Shown: piece after piece, positions 9,186 through 18,714 of the stretch
How positions within the stretch are numbered: position 1 is the first letter of the stretch
Layout of the letters: every line of letters starts with the position of its first letter
Source of the DNA: Enterococcus mundtii
GTDB taxonomy: Bacteria; Bacillota; Bacilli; Lactobacillales; Enterococcaceae
Reading direction: 5' to 3'
DNA: 64,000 nucleotides
Assembly (NCBI RefSeq): GCF_002813755.1
Contig: NZ_CP018061.1
Span: 614,501 to 678,500 of the forward strand
Notes under the pieces: model-generated
The model's database searches: none
What the model was told of the DNA's origin: nothing
What the model saw: the letters and a program-made list of their open reading frames with translations, nothing else
Position numbers and translations under genes: made by a program

Positions 9186-10390
9186 TGAGTCTCCCACATA
9201 TGATTCCTTATGCGGAGCCGTATTATTTTCTATTACTGAGTTTCGCGTTAGCGCCAATCATTTTTTCTCTACTATTTTTCCAGAAACGTTTAGGAACTTA
9301 TCAAGTTCTTGTCACTTTCTTTTTCTTGTTCATCAGCTTTGGAGGAATGTATTGGCAACAAGGACTTGCTTTGATTGGCTATGTGATCTGGCAAAGTATA
9401 CTTGTTTGGTGTTATTTCACTTATCGAAAAAAAAGAAATCAAAGTGTATGGTTTTATCTAGCGGTAGTTCTAGCAATTCTACCTTTAGCGATTACGAAAG
9501 TCACACCATTTCTAACATCTGGTAAGGGATCACTGTTTAGTTTTCTGGGAATTTCCTATTTAACATTCAAATCGGTACAAATGATCATGGAAATGAGAGA
9601 CGGTATGATCAAAACCTATCATCCTTACCGTTATATTCAGTTCTTGTTGTTTTTCCCAACCATTTCTTCAGGACCAATCGATCGTTATCGAAGATTTGAA
9701 AAAGATCAGCTCCAACCACCAACAAAGGAACAATATCTGGAAATGTTGGAAAAAGGGGTCCATCATCTGTTTATGGGTTTTTTATACAAATTCATCATCG
9801 GTCATTATCTCGGACAGGTACTGTTACCCATCGTATCAAAAGGAGCCTTGACTCATGGCGGAGTCTCATGGTGGCTATTGGGATACATGTATGTCTATAG
9901 TTTGTATCTCTTTTTCGATTTTGCTGGCTATAGTTTGTTTGCAGTTGGTACAAGTTATTTGATGGGCTATGATACCCCGATCAATTTCAACAAACCATTT
10001 TTAGCTTGGAATATCAAAGAATTCTGGAATCGTTGGCATATGTCTTTGTCCTTCTGGTTCAGAGATTACGTTTATATGCGGTTGATGTTCTTCTTGATGA
10101 AGAAAAAATGGTTCAAGAGCAAGATCGTGACTTCAAATATTGGATACTTTGCATTGTTTCTATTGATGGGTGTCTGGCACGGTTTGACATGGTACTACAT
10201 TTTATATGGTATCTATCATGCAACATTGATTTGTGTGACAGATGCATGGATTCGTTACAAGAAAAAACGGAAGAAAAAACTTCCTTCCAATCGCTTGACC
10301 CACGCATTTTCTGTTTTCATGACGTTTCAAGCGGTGTGTGCTAGCTTATTGATTTTTTCAGGATTTTTAGATCAACTATTTTTTAAATAA
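9182..10390 (+). CDS. dltB: DltB, membrane-bound O-acyltransferase of D-alanyl transfer
   Basis: Polytopic MBOAT protein that moves D-alanine from DltC across the membrane. The 402 residues are strongly hydrophobic, with the MBOAT landmarks NFNKPFLAWNIKEFWNRWHMS and MGVWHGLTWYY; the latter contains the expected catalytic histidine. The start is GTG at 9182 or ATG at 9185, both within the dltA stop overlap; the sequence does not decide between them. Confidence 0.96.
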   Translation: MMSLPHMIPYAEPYYFLLLSFALAPIIFSLLFFQKRLGTYQVLVTFFFLFISFGGMYWQQGLALIGYVIWQSILVWCYFTYRKKRNQSVWFYLAVVLAILPLAITKVTPFLTSGKGSLFSFLGISYLTFKSVQMIMEMRDGMIKTYHPYRYIQFLLFFPTISSGPIDRYRRFEKDQLQPPTKEQYLEMLEKGVHHLFMGFLYKFIIGHYLGQVLLPIVSKGALTHGGVSWWLLGYMYVYSLYLFFDFAGYSLFAVGTSYLMGYDTPINFNKPFLAWNIKEFWNRWHMSLSFWFRDYVYMRLMFFLMKKKWFKSKIVTSNIGYFALFLLMGVWHGLTWYYILYGIYHATLICVTDAWIRYKKKRKKKLPSNRLTHAFSVFMTFQAVCASLLIFSGFLDQLFFK

Positions 10391-10417
10391 ATGACGAGTT
10401 TAAAGGAGAGAATAGAT

Positions 10418-10651
10418 ATGGAAGAACAAGTTTTAACGATTTTAGCAGAGATTACAGGTACAGATGAAGTGAAAGAAAATAAAGAAATCGATTTGTTTGG
10501 TGAAGGTTTATTGGATTCACTAGGGTCTGTTCAATTATTAGTTGAGCTGGATGGACAACTTGATGTACAAGTTCCTGTCTCAGAATTTGACCGAGAAGAA
10601 TGGGCAACACCAAATAAAATTATTGATCAAATCAACGAATTGAAGGGATAA
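10418..10651 (+). CDS. dltC: D-alanyl carrier protein
   Basis: Acyl-carrier-like protein of 78 residues. The start ATG at 10418 was chosen because AAAGGAGA lies 8 bp upstream and the size then matches the family; an in-frame ATG at 10391 abuts the dltB stop. Ser34 in [11 protein letters not shown] is the 4'-phosphopantetheine attachment site. It accepts D-alanine from DltA and delivers it to DltB. Confidence 0.97.
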   Translation: MEEQVLTILAEITGTDEVKENKEIDLFGEGLLDSLGSVQLLVELDGQLDVQVPVSEFDREEWATPNKIIDQINELKG

Positions 10652-10653
10652 CG

Positions 10654-11919
10654 ATGAAGAAAAAGCTGTTTGCGATTTTTGGTCCAGTGATATTTGCGTT
10701 TATACTGATTGCGATTTTTTTCACTTCATCTTATCGCGTGAATGTAGCTGACCCAGAAATCATTCATAGAGCAGCCAGTTCGATGTCAGACAACGTCTTA
10801 CGAGGGGATGTAATCAAAAATACAGCTTTTACTGAAAAAAAGTATGTGCCTTTTCTTGGTTCAAGTGAATTGAGTCGGATCAGTCCCTTTCATCCTTCTG
10901 TTTTAGCCCAGAAATATCAACGGAGCTACGAACCATTTTTATTAGGTGCCCCTGGGACTCAATCGCTGAGCCAGTTCATGATGATGCGCTCAGCTGGTAG
11001 GGATCTCAGAAATAAAAAAGTAGTGGTTATCGTGTCTCCTCAGTGGTTCGTAAAAGACGGGGTGAAGGAAGACTATTTCAGTACCCACTATTCAGAGTTA
11101 CAGACATTGGATTGGCTGTTTTCAATAAAAAAAGTGACCGCGTCAGATCGCTATTTCGCGCGACGTTTATTAAGTTTTTCGATCGTTTCAAAAGATGAAG
11201 AGATCACGCGGATTTTAAATACAGTACAAAAAGGAATCAAACCCAATGATAAAGAATTAGCGGGCTTGGAAGACAAATGGAACATCTTGAAGCGTGAGGA
11301 TGAATTATTTAGTGGAATTGGTTTGACGGATAAACAAAAACAGATCGATCAAGCGACCAAACCATTACCGACTAGCTATGAAAAAGAGCAACTAAGTCAG
11401 CTCGCTACACAGATCGGTGCTAGTAAAACTAAGAATAATCCTTTTGCTTTAAAAGATGATTTCTACAATACCCGAATCAAACACCATTTAGATGAGTTGA
11501 AAGACTCACAGAAAGACTGGGATTATCGTTTTTCAAAGGAATATTCTGATTTTCAATTATTATTGCAACAACTAGCAAATGAACATACTGAAGCACTATT
11601 CATTCTTCCACCAGTGAATGAAAAGTGGAGTGATTATACTGGTTTGTCTCAAGAAATGTTGCAAGGATTTGCCAAAAAAGTCAAGTATCAATTAAAGAAA
11701 CAAGGATTTCAACATATCGCAGACTTAACAAAGATGGCTAGTGTTCCCTATTTTATGGAAGATACGATCCATCTTGGTTGGCAAGGCTGGTTGACTGCAG
11801 ATCAGTACATCCAACCCTTCTTAGAAGAGGAGCAGCCAGTGAGTCATTATCAGATGGACGATGCTTTCTATAGTAAAGATTGGCAATTGCAGACCCCGGA
11901 TACACTACCAGAAAAATAA
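10654..11919 (+). CDS. dltD: DltD, teichoic acid D-alanine transfer esterase
   Basis: The 421-residue extracytoplasmic enzyme is anchored by one N-terminal helix (about residues 5-24). An SGNH-like active site is visible: the serine in FLGSSELSR and the Asp/His pair in DTIHLGWQGW near the C terminus. It is the last gene of dltXABCD, starting two bases after dltC. About 230 bp without a recognisable gene follow before pepA. Confidence 0.95.
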   Translation: MKKKLFAIFGPVIFAFILIAIFFTSSYRVNVADPEIIHRAASSMSDNVLRGDVIKNTAFTEKKYVPFLGSSELSRISPFHPSVLAQKYQRSYEPFLLGAPGTQSLSQFMMMRSAGRDLRNKKVVVIVSPQWFVKDGVKEDYFSTHYSELQTLDWLFSIKKVTASDRYFARRLLSFSIVSKDEEITRILNTVQKGIKPNDKELAGLEDKWNILKREDELFSGIGLTDKQKQIDQATKPLPTSYEKEQLSQLATQIGASKTKNNPFALKDDFYNTRIKHHLDELKDSQKDWDYRFSKEYSDFQLLLQQLANEHTEALFILPPVNEKWSDYTGLSQEMLQGFAKKVKYQLKKQGFQHIADLTKMASVPYFMEDTIHLGWQGWLTADQYIQPFLEEEQPVSHYQMDDAFYSKDWQLQTPDTLPEK

Positions 11920-12108
11920 GTGATGCATTTGAATCAAAATAAAAGTCGAATAAAGAAATGTGAGGAATGACCTGTAACTTCCAAATAAAGTGGATGTTAT
12001 GGGTTGTTTTTGAGATGTTAGCAGATCCAAAAAAACTAAAACGAAGATTGGCTTGATAATAAGACTGCATAAATCAAACAAATATGCTGCCCCAAAATCA
12101 GTGAACAA

Positions 12109-12117
12109 TGATATAAT
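12109..12117 (+). promoter_or_regulatory. candidate extended -10 promoter for pepA
   Basis: TGATATAAT (TGn plus a consensus TATAAT at 12112-12117) lies 34 bp before the pepA start. No convincing -35 hexamer was seen, as is allowed for extended -10 promoters. Confidence 0.5.
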
Positions 12118-12150
12118 TCTACTATTAAGTATGGAAAAGAGGGAAAGCGT

Positions 12151-13233
12151 TTGAATAAAAATGAAGAACAATTATTGATTGATTTAACAACTGCGCGTGG
12201 CGTACCAGGAAATGAAGAAGAGGTACGAAAAGTCTATAAAAAATATGCAGAGCAATTCACAGATGATATTTTTTACGATGGTTTAGGTAGTATCATCGCA
12301 AAACATGATTCTGGCAAGGGCCCTAAAGTATTTATCTCCGGACATATGGATGAAGTTGGCTTTATGGTTACAAAGATCACAGATAAAGGATTTATTGAAT
12401 TTCAAACACTAGGTGGTTGGTGGGGCCAAGTCATGTTGGCACAACAAGTAGAAATCAAGACCCAAGAGGGAAAAATTATCCATGGCGTGATTGGTTCAAA
12501 ACCACCACATGTCTTGACTGCTGAAGTTCGTAACAAACCGTATGATATCAAAGATATGTTTATTGACATCGGTGCGACAAGCAAAGAAGAAGCGACGAAA
12601 TGGGGCATTCGTCCTGGTGATATGGTCACTCCTTATATTGAATATCGTCGAATGAATGATGGAAAATTCTTGTTAGCAAAAGCATGGGACAATCGTATTG
12701 GGACAGCTGTTTCTTTACGTGTACTTGAAAATCTAGCAAAAGAAGGACATCCGAATGTCTTATTTGCTGGAAGTGATGTACAAGAAGAAGTTGGTTTAAG
12801 AGGTGCGCGCACAAGTACTCATTTGGTTGACCCTGACATAGCGATTGCTTTAGATACAGGTACTGCTGGAGATACACCAGGGATGACACCGAAAGAGGCA
12901 GATTCAGTTTTAGGTAAAGGACCACAAATCTTGATTTTCGATGCTTCGATGATCCCACATAAAAAATTATTGAATTTTGTGATCCAAGTGGCAGAAGAAA
13001 TGGCTATTCCATTCCAATATACTGTCATCACCGGTGGGGGAACAGATGCGGGCCAAATGCATGTGTCACGTAATGGTGTGCCATCTATTGCAATCACTGT
13101 CCCCGTTCGTTATCTGCATTCACATACATCGATCATCCATGAAGAAGATTACTTCAATACAGTGAAGTTAGTTACTGAAGTAGTCAAACGTTTGGATAGT
13201 GAAAAAGTAGCAGAAATCAGGAGCTATGAGTAA
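12151..13233 (+). CDS. pepA: glutamyl aminopeptidase (M42 family)
   Basis: Cytosolic dinuclear-metal aminopeptidase that trims N-terminal Glu/Asp. The 360 residues contain metal ligands in SGHMDEVGFMV and AKAWDNRIG, the catalytic-base motif QEEVGLRGA, and the terminal ligand region RYLHSHTSI. The start is a TTG preceded by AAGAGGGA; no in-frame ATG gives a full-length protein. The stop codon overlaps the ATG of the next gene by one base. Confidence 0.94.
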   Translation: MNKNEEQLLIDLTTARGVPGNEEEVRKVYKKYAEQFTDDIFYDGLGSIIAKHDSGKGPKVFISGHMDEVGFMVTKITDKGFIEFQTLGGWWGQVMLAQQVEIKTQEGKIIHGVIGSKPPHVLTAEVRNKPYDIKDMFIDIGATSKEEATKWGIRPGDMVTPYIEYRRMNDGKFLLAKAWDNRIGTAVSLRVLENLAKEGHPNVLFAGSDVQEEVGLRGARTSTHLVDPDIAIALDTGTAGDTPGMTPKEADSVLGKGPQILIFDASMIPHKKLLNFVIQVAEEMAIPFQYTVITGGGTDAGQMHVSRNGVPSIAITVPVRYLHSHTSIIHEEDYFNTVKLVTEVVKRLDSEKVAEIRSYE

Positions 13234-14027
13234 TGAAGAATGTTTCTGAATATCGAAAAAAAGCCCGGGCATCTTTAGAAGGACAGTGGGGGATCAATGC
13301 TTGGATCATTTTCCTTTCAGTCTTTATTGGGTTGATCATCCAGCAGCTTTTTGTGGGCATCTTCCCAACAGATAGCACACAGGCAAACATACTCAATTTT
13401 TTGATCCAACACGTACTGATCTTTGCTTTTACTTATGGGGTCTATTATATCTCGTTAGTTGTGGTCAGAGGTGGGCGAGCAAAATCTAATCTGTTGTTTG
13501 CTGTTTTTCAAAAAGAATATTTTGTATCGATTCTGCTTATCAATCTTTTAAATACCGTATTCAATTGGTTGATCAACGGTATTATACTTTTGCCTAGTTT
13601 TTTGATAGGCGGGTTCAATACGTATATCAATTTACTTTTCAATGGAAATGCTTCACCACAAGGGATGATGAATGATTTTACGATTGATCTGAGTTTTGCA
13701 ATCTTTACAACTTTACTATTCGTCGTGTCGCTATTTGTGATGACGATCGTTGCAGGATTGTTCCAATTTGCTGCTTGGACAAAGTTTGACTATCCGAAAC
13801 TGACAGTTATCCAAAGTTTGAAATATGCTTGGTTTTTATTAAAAGATCGTATTGGTACCTATCTTCTCCTACAACTTTCTTTTATTGGTTGGTATATTCT
13901 CGGATTTATTGCGCTATTCTTTGGTTTACTCTGGGTGATTGCTTACGTCAATGTGTCGATTGCACAGTTTTACGAACAAGCCCGTATTGAAAAAGGTAGC
14001 CCAATGGAATACTTTAACTTAGGATAA
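13233..14027 (+). CDS. DUF975-family integral membrane protein
   Basis: A 264-residue protein with about six hydrophobic segments and a short cytoplasmic N terminus (MKNVSEYRKKARASLEGQWGINAW), the typical opening of DUF975 proteins. Function unknown. It is translationally coupled to pepA (TAATG overlap), which suggests co-expression but not a shared pathway. Confidence 0.8.
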   Translation: MKNVSEYRKKARASLEGQWGINAWIIFLSVFIGLIIQQLFVGIFPTDSTQANILNFLIQHVLIFAFTYGVYYISLVVVRGGRAKSNLLFAVFQKEYFVSILLINLLNTVFNWLINGIILLPSFLIGGFNTYINLLFNGNASPQGMMNDFTIDLSFAIFTTLLFVVSLFVMTIVAGLFQFAAWTKFDYPKLTVIQSLKYAWFLLKDRIGTYLLLQLSFIGWYILGFIALFFGLLWVIAYVNVSIAQFYEQARIEKGSPMEYFNLG

Positions 14028-14088
14028 GCAGTTTTCCTTATGAAAATAAGAAATTGTGGTAGCATAAGTTTTTGAGGGGGAATCAGTC

Positions 14089-14829
14089 ATGAAATTAACC
14101 GTTTTAGGTTGCTTAGGTGCATATCCTTATAAAAAACAAGGAACGACGAGTTATTTGTTGCAAGCTGATCAATTTAATTTGTTGATTGATGCAGGGAGCG
14201 CAACGCTTGTGAAATTGGAAGACCATCTTGATCCGCTTGCTTTAGATGCTGTGATCATCAGCCATTATCATCATGACCATATCGCAGATCTAGGTGTCTT
14301 GCAATATGAGTGGCAATTGCATCCAAACAGAGATCAAGAAAAGATATTACCAATCTATGGACATACGAAAGATGCCAGTCATTTTGAACAATTGACAATG
14401 CCGGGAGTGTCCCAAGGGGTGGCATATGATCCAACCCAAGAACTTGAAGTCGGACCATTTTCGATCACTTTCTTGGAAACGATTCACCCAGTGGTTTGTT
14501 ATGCCATGCGTATTGTCGAAAGAGCCACCGGAAAAGTATTTGTTTTTACAGGAGATTCTGGCTATTTAGAGAGTTTCATCCCATTTGCTAAAGAGGCGGA
14601 TCTCTTTTTGGCGGACACGTATCTTTTTGCAGGAAATGAGCGACATAAAGCGCATTTCACTTCAAAAGAATCCGGGGAGATCGCAAAAGCGGCAAAAGTC
14701 AAAAAACTGGTTTTGACACACTTGCCACAATTTGGGGACCTAACACAATTAGAGAATGAAGCAAAAGAAGCGGCTGGAGAAGAAATCGAAGTTGCTTTAG
14801 CTGAAGTCGATAAAGTGTTTGACATATAG
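14089..14829 (+). CDS. metallo-beta-lactamase-fold hydrolase (YhfI-like)
   Basis: A 246-residue protein of RNase Z/YhfI-like MBL fold. The metal-binding motif HYHHDHIADLG (HxHxDH), the bridging aspartate in FTGDSGYL and the late histidine in LTHLPQFG are all present. In Bacillus subtilis yhfI neighbours the lipoate ligase gene lplJ, and here lplA follows directly, supporting the YhfI assignment. Substrate unknown. Confidence 0.85.
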   Translation: MKLTVLGCLGAYPYKKQGTTSYLLQADQFNLLIDAGSATLVKLEDHLDPLALDAVIISHYHHDHIADLGVLQYEWQLHPNRDQEKILPIYGHTKDASHFEQLTMPGVSQGVAYDPTQELEVGPFSITFLETIHPVVCYAMRIVERATGKVFVFTGDSGYLESFIPFAKEADLFLADTYLFAGNERHKAHFTSKESGEIAKAAKVKKLVLTHLPQFGDLTQLENEAKEAAGEEIEVALAEVDKVFDI

Positions 14830-14842
14830 GAGGACGAGCAGA

Positions 14843-15847
14843 ATGATTTTTGTACCAAATGAAAACCATGATCCAAGAGTGAATTTAGCAATTGAGACCT
14901 TTTTACTGCAAGAGATGCCATTAGAAGAACCAATCTTGCTGTTTTACATCAATGAACCGTCAATCATTATTGGTCGAAATCAAAACACGATCGAAGAAAT
15001 CAATCGTGAATATGTTGAAGAGCATGGCATCCATGTGGTACGTCGTTTAAGCGGTGGTGGGGCTGTGTATCATGATTTTGGTAACTTGAATTTCAGTTTC
15101 ATCATGCCAGATGATGGGGATTCGTTCCGTGACTTTGCGAAGGTGACTAAACCAATCATTCAAGCGTTACACGAATTAGGTATTTCAGGTGCCGAATTAA
15201 AAGGACGTAATGACCTGGTGATCGATGGCTTGAAGTTTTCAGGGAATGCTATGTATGCTACAAATGGTCGAATGTTTGCACATGGAACGATCATGTTCGA
15301 TTCAGACATTGATGAGGTAGTCAATGCGCTTAAAGTCAAAAAAGAAAAAATCGAATCTAAAGGAATCAAATCGATTCGTTCGCGAGTTACAAATATCAAA
15401 CCATTCTTACCTGAGGAAAAACAAGGAATGACAACAGAAGAATTTCGTGAAGACATTCTTTTGAAAATCTTTGGGGTGTCTTCAGTAGAAGAAGTAAAAA
15501 CTTATGAATTGACAGAAAAAGATTGGGAAAAAATCAATCAAATTTCTGAGCAGTATTATCGAAATTGGGATTGGAATTATGGAAAATCACCGGATTTCAA
15601 CTTTTCACGCCAAAAACGCTTTTCAATTGGCTCGATCGAAGTACATCTGAATGTCTCAGAAGGGATCATCGAGGATGTAAAAATTTTCGGCGATTTCTTT
15701 GGTCTAGGAGATATCAAAGATGTTGAACAAGTGTTGACAGGGTTAAAATATGATAAAGCTACCTTACAAGACGCAGTTGAAACGATCGATATCAAGAAGT
15801 ATTTTGGTGCGATCGAAGCACAAGATTTATTGGAGTTATTGTACTAA
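14843..15847 (+). CDS. lplA: lipoate--protein ligase
   Basis: Attaches lipoate (via lipoyl-AMP) to E2 or GcvH proteins. The start ATG at 14843 follows AGGAGGA by 8 bp; an upstream in-frame start would overlap the MBL gene. The 334 residues show the ligase core RRLSGGGAVYHDFGNLNFSF, the lysine-containing NDLVIDGLKFSGNA segment and a C-terminal accessory domain (residues about 245-334), the two-domain LplA form. Confidence 0.95.
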   Translation: MIFVPNENHDPRVNLAIETFLLQEMPLEEPILLFYINEPSIIIGRNQNTIEEINREYVEEHGIHVVRRLSGGGAVYHDFGNLNFSFIMPDDGDSFRDFAKVTKPIIQALHELGISGAELKGRNDLVIDGLKFSGNAMYATNGRMFAHGTIMFDSDIDEVVNALKVKKEKIESKGIKSIRSRVTNIKPFLPEEKQGMTTEEFREDILLKIFGVSSVEEVKTYELTEKDWEKINQISEQYYRNWDWNYGKSPDFNFSRQKRFSIGSIEVHLNVSEGIIEDVKIFGDFFGLGDIKDVEQVLTGLKYDKATLQDAVETIDIKKYFGAIEAQDLLELLY

Positions 15848-15966
15848 ATAAGGTTGTGCCAGAAGCGTCTTGACCTAGGAAGTAAGATAGAAAATTGAAA
15901 AATAGTTTTTCATGTTTTACAATTTTTTAGTTTGATGTTGAATGTCCGTTTCTGGAACATCATTTA
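15848..15966 (+). repeat. diverged copy of the intergenic palindromic repeat
   Basis: Starting immediately after the lplA stop, ATAAGGTTGTGCCAGAAGCG begins about 118 bp that align end to end with the unit at 1869-1986 in reverse orientation. Shared landmarks are GTCYTGACCT, AGTAAGAT, ATAGYTTYTCAT, GATGTTGAA and the ending GGAACA. Here, as at nrdD, the unit is fused to a stop codon. Identity was judged by eye at roughly 70 percent. Confidence 0.7.
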
Positions 15967-16027
15967 TTTGGTTGTAGGGGGATAAGATAACTAATGTCCC
16001 AGACCTGACAAATCTTGAATAGATCAT

Positions 16028-16073
16028 AAGACCTTCAAAAACAGCCGGTTGACTGCTTTTGAAGGTCTTTTTT
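16028..16073. terminator. bidirectional terminator between lplA and the sensor-like gene
   Basis: A 13-bp stem (AAGACCTTCAAAA with TTTTGAAGGTCTT) extends inward with ACAG/CTG; A-rich on one side and TTTTTT on the other. It overlaps the stop codon of the reverse-strand gene. Confidence 0.88.
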
Positions 16074-17904
16074 AGCCAGGGGATATATTAATTTTTAGGC
16101 GATCGACCCACTTATCTTTTTCTTGGATCAAGGTGCTGCTGTATTTTTCGAGCGTGTTCTGGATCATCATCAAGTCATACTGTTCCTGTCGTATCAATTC
16201 TTCTGTCACATCTTTTGAAAAAATATTTTTCTCATAGTGTGTACTGTGCTCACAGTGGATCTGGATGTGAGAATTGATTTCTTGGATCGATAAATAGATT
16301 TCTCGATGCAAAGGATTTTCAATGGCTTGTGTTTCGCGAAACGAGTGCTCTAGAATATGGATGAGTAATTGTGTGAAATCTTCATCATGGATCGGTAAGG
16401 AAGCTGGGATATGGGTGTGAAAATCAACCTTGATATTCTTTTTAGCAGCGACTTCTTGATATCTAGCCAAAATCAAATTGGTTAGTTGGTGACCTGTCGG
16501 AAAAAGAGACAAATCCAATCGTCTTGTTTCGTCTACGATCCGTTCTAAGTAAGTTTTCGCTTCGGCTTGTTCATTTTTATCAATCAATTGACTCAGTTCT
16601 TCCATTTGTACAACAAAGTCATTTTTTGCTTGATCGATTTGTTGGATCTGTGCTTGGATTTTTGTATAATGTGTTTCGATCAGATCTGTTTTAGTTTGTA
16701 AGAAAAGCCGTTCTTTATGGTAACTATCGATTTTCATGATATTCTCCATGATGTTGTATCCGACAATAACAATCAGGAGAACCGCAAATAAGAGCGTGGA
16801 CCAGTTGATAATTGAATGCCCGATCCCTAAGGCAGTTTGAATATAAAACATACAATGAAAGATAGCGATCAAAACGATCCAAGGGCTACATACAGTGAAA
16901 AAACGATTTTGTTTATATGCTTCACCGATACTTGCTATAGAAGTAACTAAAGTGCTTACAACACTAACAACACTAGCAAAGGGCATCAATTCGGGTAATT
17001 CAAAATCTGAAAATAATGCATAAATTAAGATGTTGGCAAAAACAAATGTTTGGAAATAGCAGAAATAACCATACCATTTCTGATAGTTCGTCATTTTGGA
17101 CTGATAGTAAAAAATAATCAGTATAGAAGTCAAGATTGCAAATAAGTGGGAAAAAATCGAATGTACGATTGGTTCAAAAAGAACACCGCTCAAGATATCT
17201 TCCGAAATCGATTCAAATCCAAGCACGAAAGAAAATAGGCTCAAAATCAATAATGAACGATCTAATCTATTATGCCTGTAGAGAATATAGCTAGTCCAGA
17301 TCAATAATCCGATGGCAATGACGAAAGCCAAGATCATCGCGATGACTTGTGGGATCGATTGTGAAAAAATGAAGCTGATCATTGGACTGGTAGTTCCCAA
17401 ATAAACTTTGGGTGTCAGACCAGCATAATTTTGATAAGGCGAGGAAACAACGATTTTCAACGTCTTGCCCACATAGGATTCTGGTAGATCGATGATCGAT
17501 AAAGACAATCCAGGATTGTTTCGTGCGCTTTCTTTGGAGCGACTGTAGAGTAGCGTGTCATCTAATGAGACACTTAGCCATTGATGGTTGCCTTTGATCA
17601 AGAGATTGGCATCCGCCAATTCTTTATGTAGAGTAGTTTCCATTATAAATGGTTCATTCTTGTCGATGGACGGCATGTAGTCGATATGGTTACTGTCGAA
17701 CTGAAAATAAGGATCGTGCTCGGAATAATAGACCCATGAATCATCAATCTGAGACATTTGTTTATTGTCAATTGGTGTGAAGAGGTAATGAAAAAAATAA
17801 GCGATACTTATTATAAATAACGATGCAAATATAATAAGTATGCTCCATTTGATTTTCGTATAGAATGGTATAATTTTATTGCGTCCGTTATTAAAAAGAA
17901 CCAT
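16072..17904 (-). CDS. membrane sensor-kinase-like protein lacking catalytic residues
   Basis: A 610-residue protein: an N-terminal helix (about residues 19-43), an extracytoplasmic beta-type domain (about 45-180), a block of seven or so helices (about 185-395), a coiled coil and a C-terminal region resembling AgrC/CitA-type kinases. Where that family has the phospho-histidine motif RHDxxN this protein has KNDFVV (Asn428), and where the ATPase N-box has DNA it has EHS (His520). No G-box glycines are seen. It is therefore probably a pseudokinase or sensory scaffold. The start ATG at 17904 follows AAGGAG by 8 bp; a TTG at 17910 is less likely. Confidence 0.7.
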   Translation of the reverse strand: MVLFNNGRNKIIPFYTKIKWSILIIFASLFIISIAYFFHYLFTPIDNKQMSQIDDSWVYYSEHDPYFQFDSNHIDYMPSIDKNEPFIMETTLHKELADANLLIKGNHQWLSVSLDDTLLYSRSKESARNNPGLSLSIIDLPESYVGKTLKIVVSSPYQNYAGLTPKVYLGTTSPMISFIFSQSIPQVIAMILAFVIAIGLLIWTSYILYRHNRLDRSLLILSLFSFVLGFESISEDILSGVLFEPIVHSIFSHLFAILTSILIIFYYQSKMTNYQKWYGYFCYFQTFVFANILIYALFSDFELPELMPFASVVSVVSTLVTSIASIGEAYKQNRFFTVCSPWIVLIAIFHCMFYIQTALGIGHSIINWSTLLFAVLLIVIVGYNIMENIMKIDSYHKERLFLQTKTDLIETHYTKIQAQIQQIDQAKNDFVVQMEELSQLIDKNEQAEAKTYLERIVDETRRLDLSLFPTGHQLTNLILARYQEVAAKKNIKVDFHTHIPASLPIHDEDFTQLLIHILEHSFRETQAIENPLHREIYLSIQEINSHIQIHCEHSTHYEKNIFSKDVTEELIRQEQYDLMMIQNTLEKYSSTLIQEKDKWVDRLKINISPG

Positions 17905-18104
17905 AGACAAATCTCCTTTAATAAATTATCTAATTCCAGAGTAAACTTTTTTCATTTAACAGTCAATTTTTAGGTATTTTTATAGTTTTTTTGTTCGTTT
18001 CTTTATTTTTTTATAGAGAATGCTCAAACTGAGTATTAATATTGTAAAAAAAATTACGTTATTATATTATAGATTTAATAAAATGTTTCTTAAGGAGGTT
18101 CAAT

Positions 18105-18635
18105 GTGCCTATCTATAAAAAAATAACTTTTTTCAGTTCGATTTCGTTAGTGGTTCTTCTAGCAATCATTTTGTGTGTCGTGCTGCTCCCTCGAGTATTC
18201 GGACTGACACCGCATATCATTGATGATCAAGCGATGGCATCGTCTTATGCAGAAGGAAGTCTGATCTATGTACAGAAAAGAAAGACAGATACGATTTTAG
18301 TTGGAGATGTGATCACCTACTATGAAAATTCAGGTAAACATATCGTGACAAGAAGGGTCGTTGCTATTGAAGATCAACACCAGTATTTTTACACGAAAGC
18401 TGATGGAAAAACGCAAATCGAAGTTGAAGCAGTACGAGATCGTAATATTATTGGCACGCCTGTATTCAAGATCCCGTACATAGGGTTATTGTTCTCACGG
18501 CATGCGTTCAATTGGATGAAATGGGTATTCTTAGGAATCGCTGTATGCTTGTCTTCCATTACAGCTTGGCATACCTACCTTGAACTGAAAAAACGCCGAG
18601 AGAAAGAAACTGATTTTTTTTCTGACATGCAATAA
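18105..18635 (+). CDS. signal-peptidase-I-like (SipW-type) protein, catalytic pair missing
   Basis: A 176-residue membrane protein with helices at both ends (about 9-32 and 128-152) and a peptidase S26B-like core: EGSLIYVQK, LVGDVITYY, KHIVTRRVVAI, IPYIGLLF. The catalytic serine of SGSMxP is replaced (QAMASS, Ala43) and the catalytic histidine of VTHRVV is arginine (VTRRVV, Arg83), so peptidase activity is unlikely. The start is GTG, 6 bp after AAGGAGG; the nearby ATG is out of frame. It is divergent from the sensor-like gene across 200 bp that may hold shared regulation. Confidence 0.72.
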   Translation: MPIYKKITFFSSISLVVLLAIILCVVLLPRVFGLTPHIIDDQAMASSYAEGSLIYVQKRKTDTILVGDVITYYENSGKHIVTRRVVAIEDQHQYFYTKADGKTQIEVEAVRDRNIIGTPVFKIPYIGLLFSRHAFNWMKWVFLGIAVCLSSITAWHTYLELKKRREKETDFFSDMQ

Positions 18636-18714
18636 TCATATTTTTATTTACCAGCTTCTCCCTCTTGTCGAAAGATAGGTTTCTTCGTATAATGTTTGGA
18701 AGAGGAGGGGAAGT

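Noticed and set aside
11920..12108. Possible gene between dltD and pepA
   Set aside because: Only reverse-strand shadow frames without ribosome sites; no forward frame of note.
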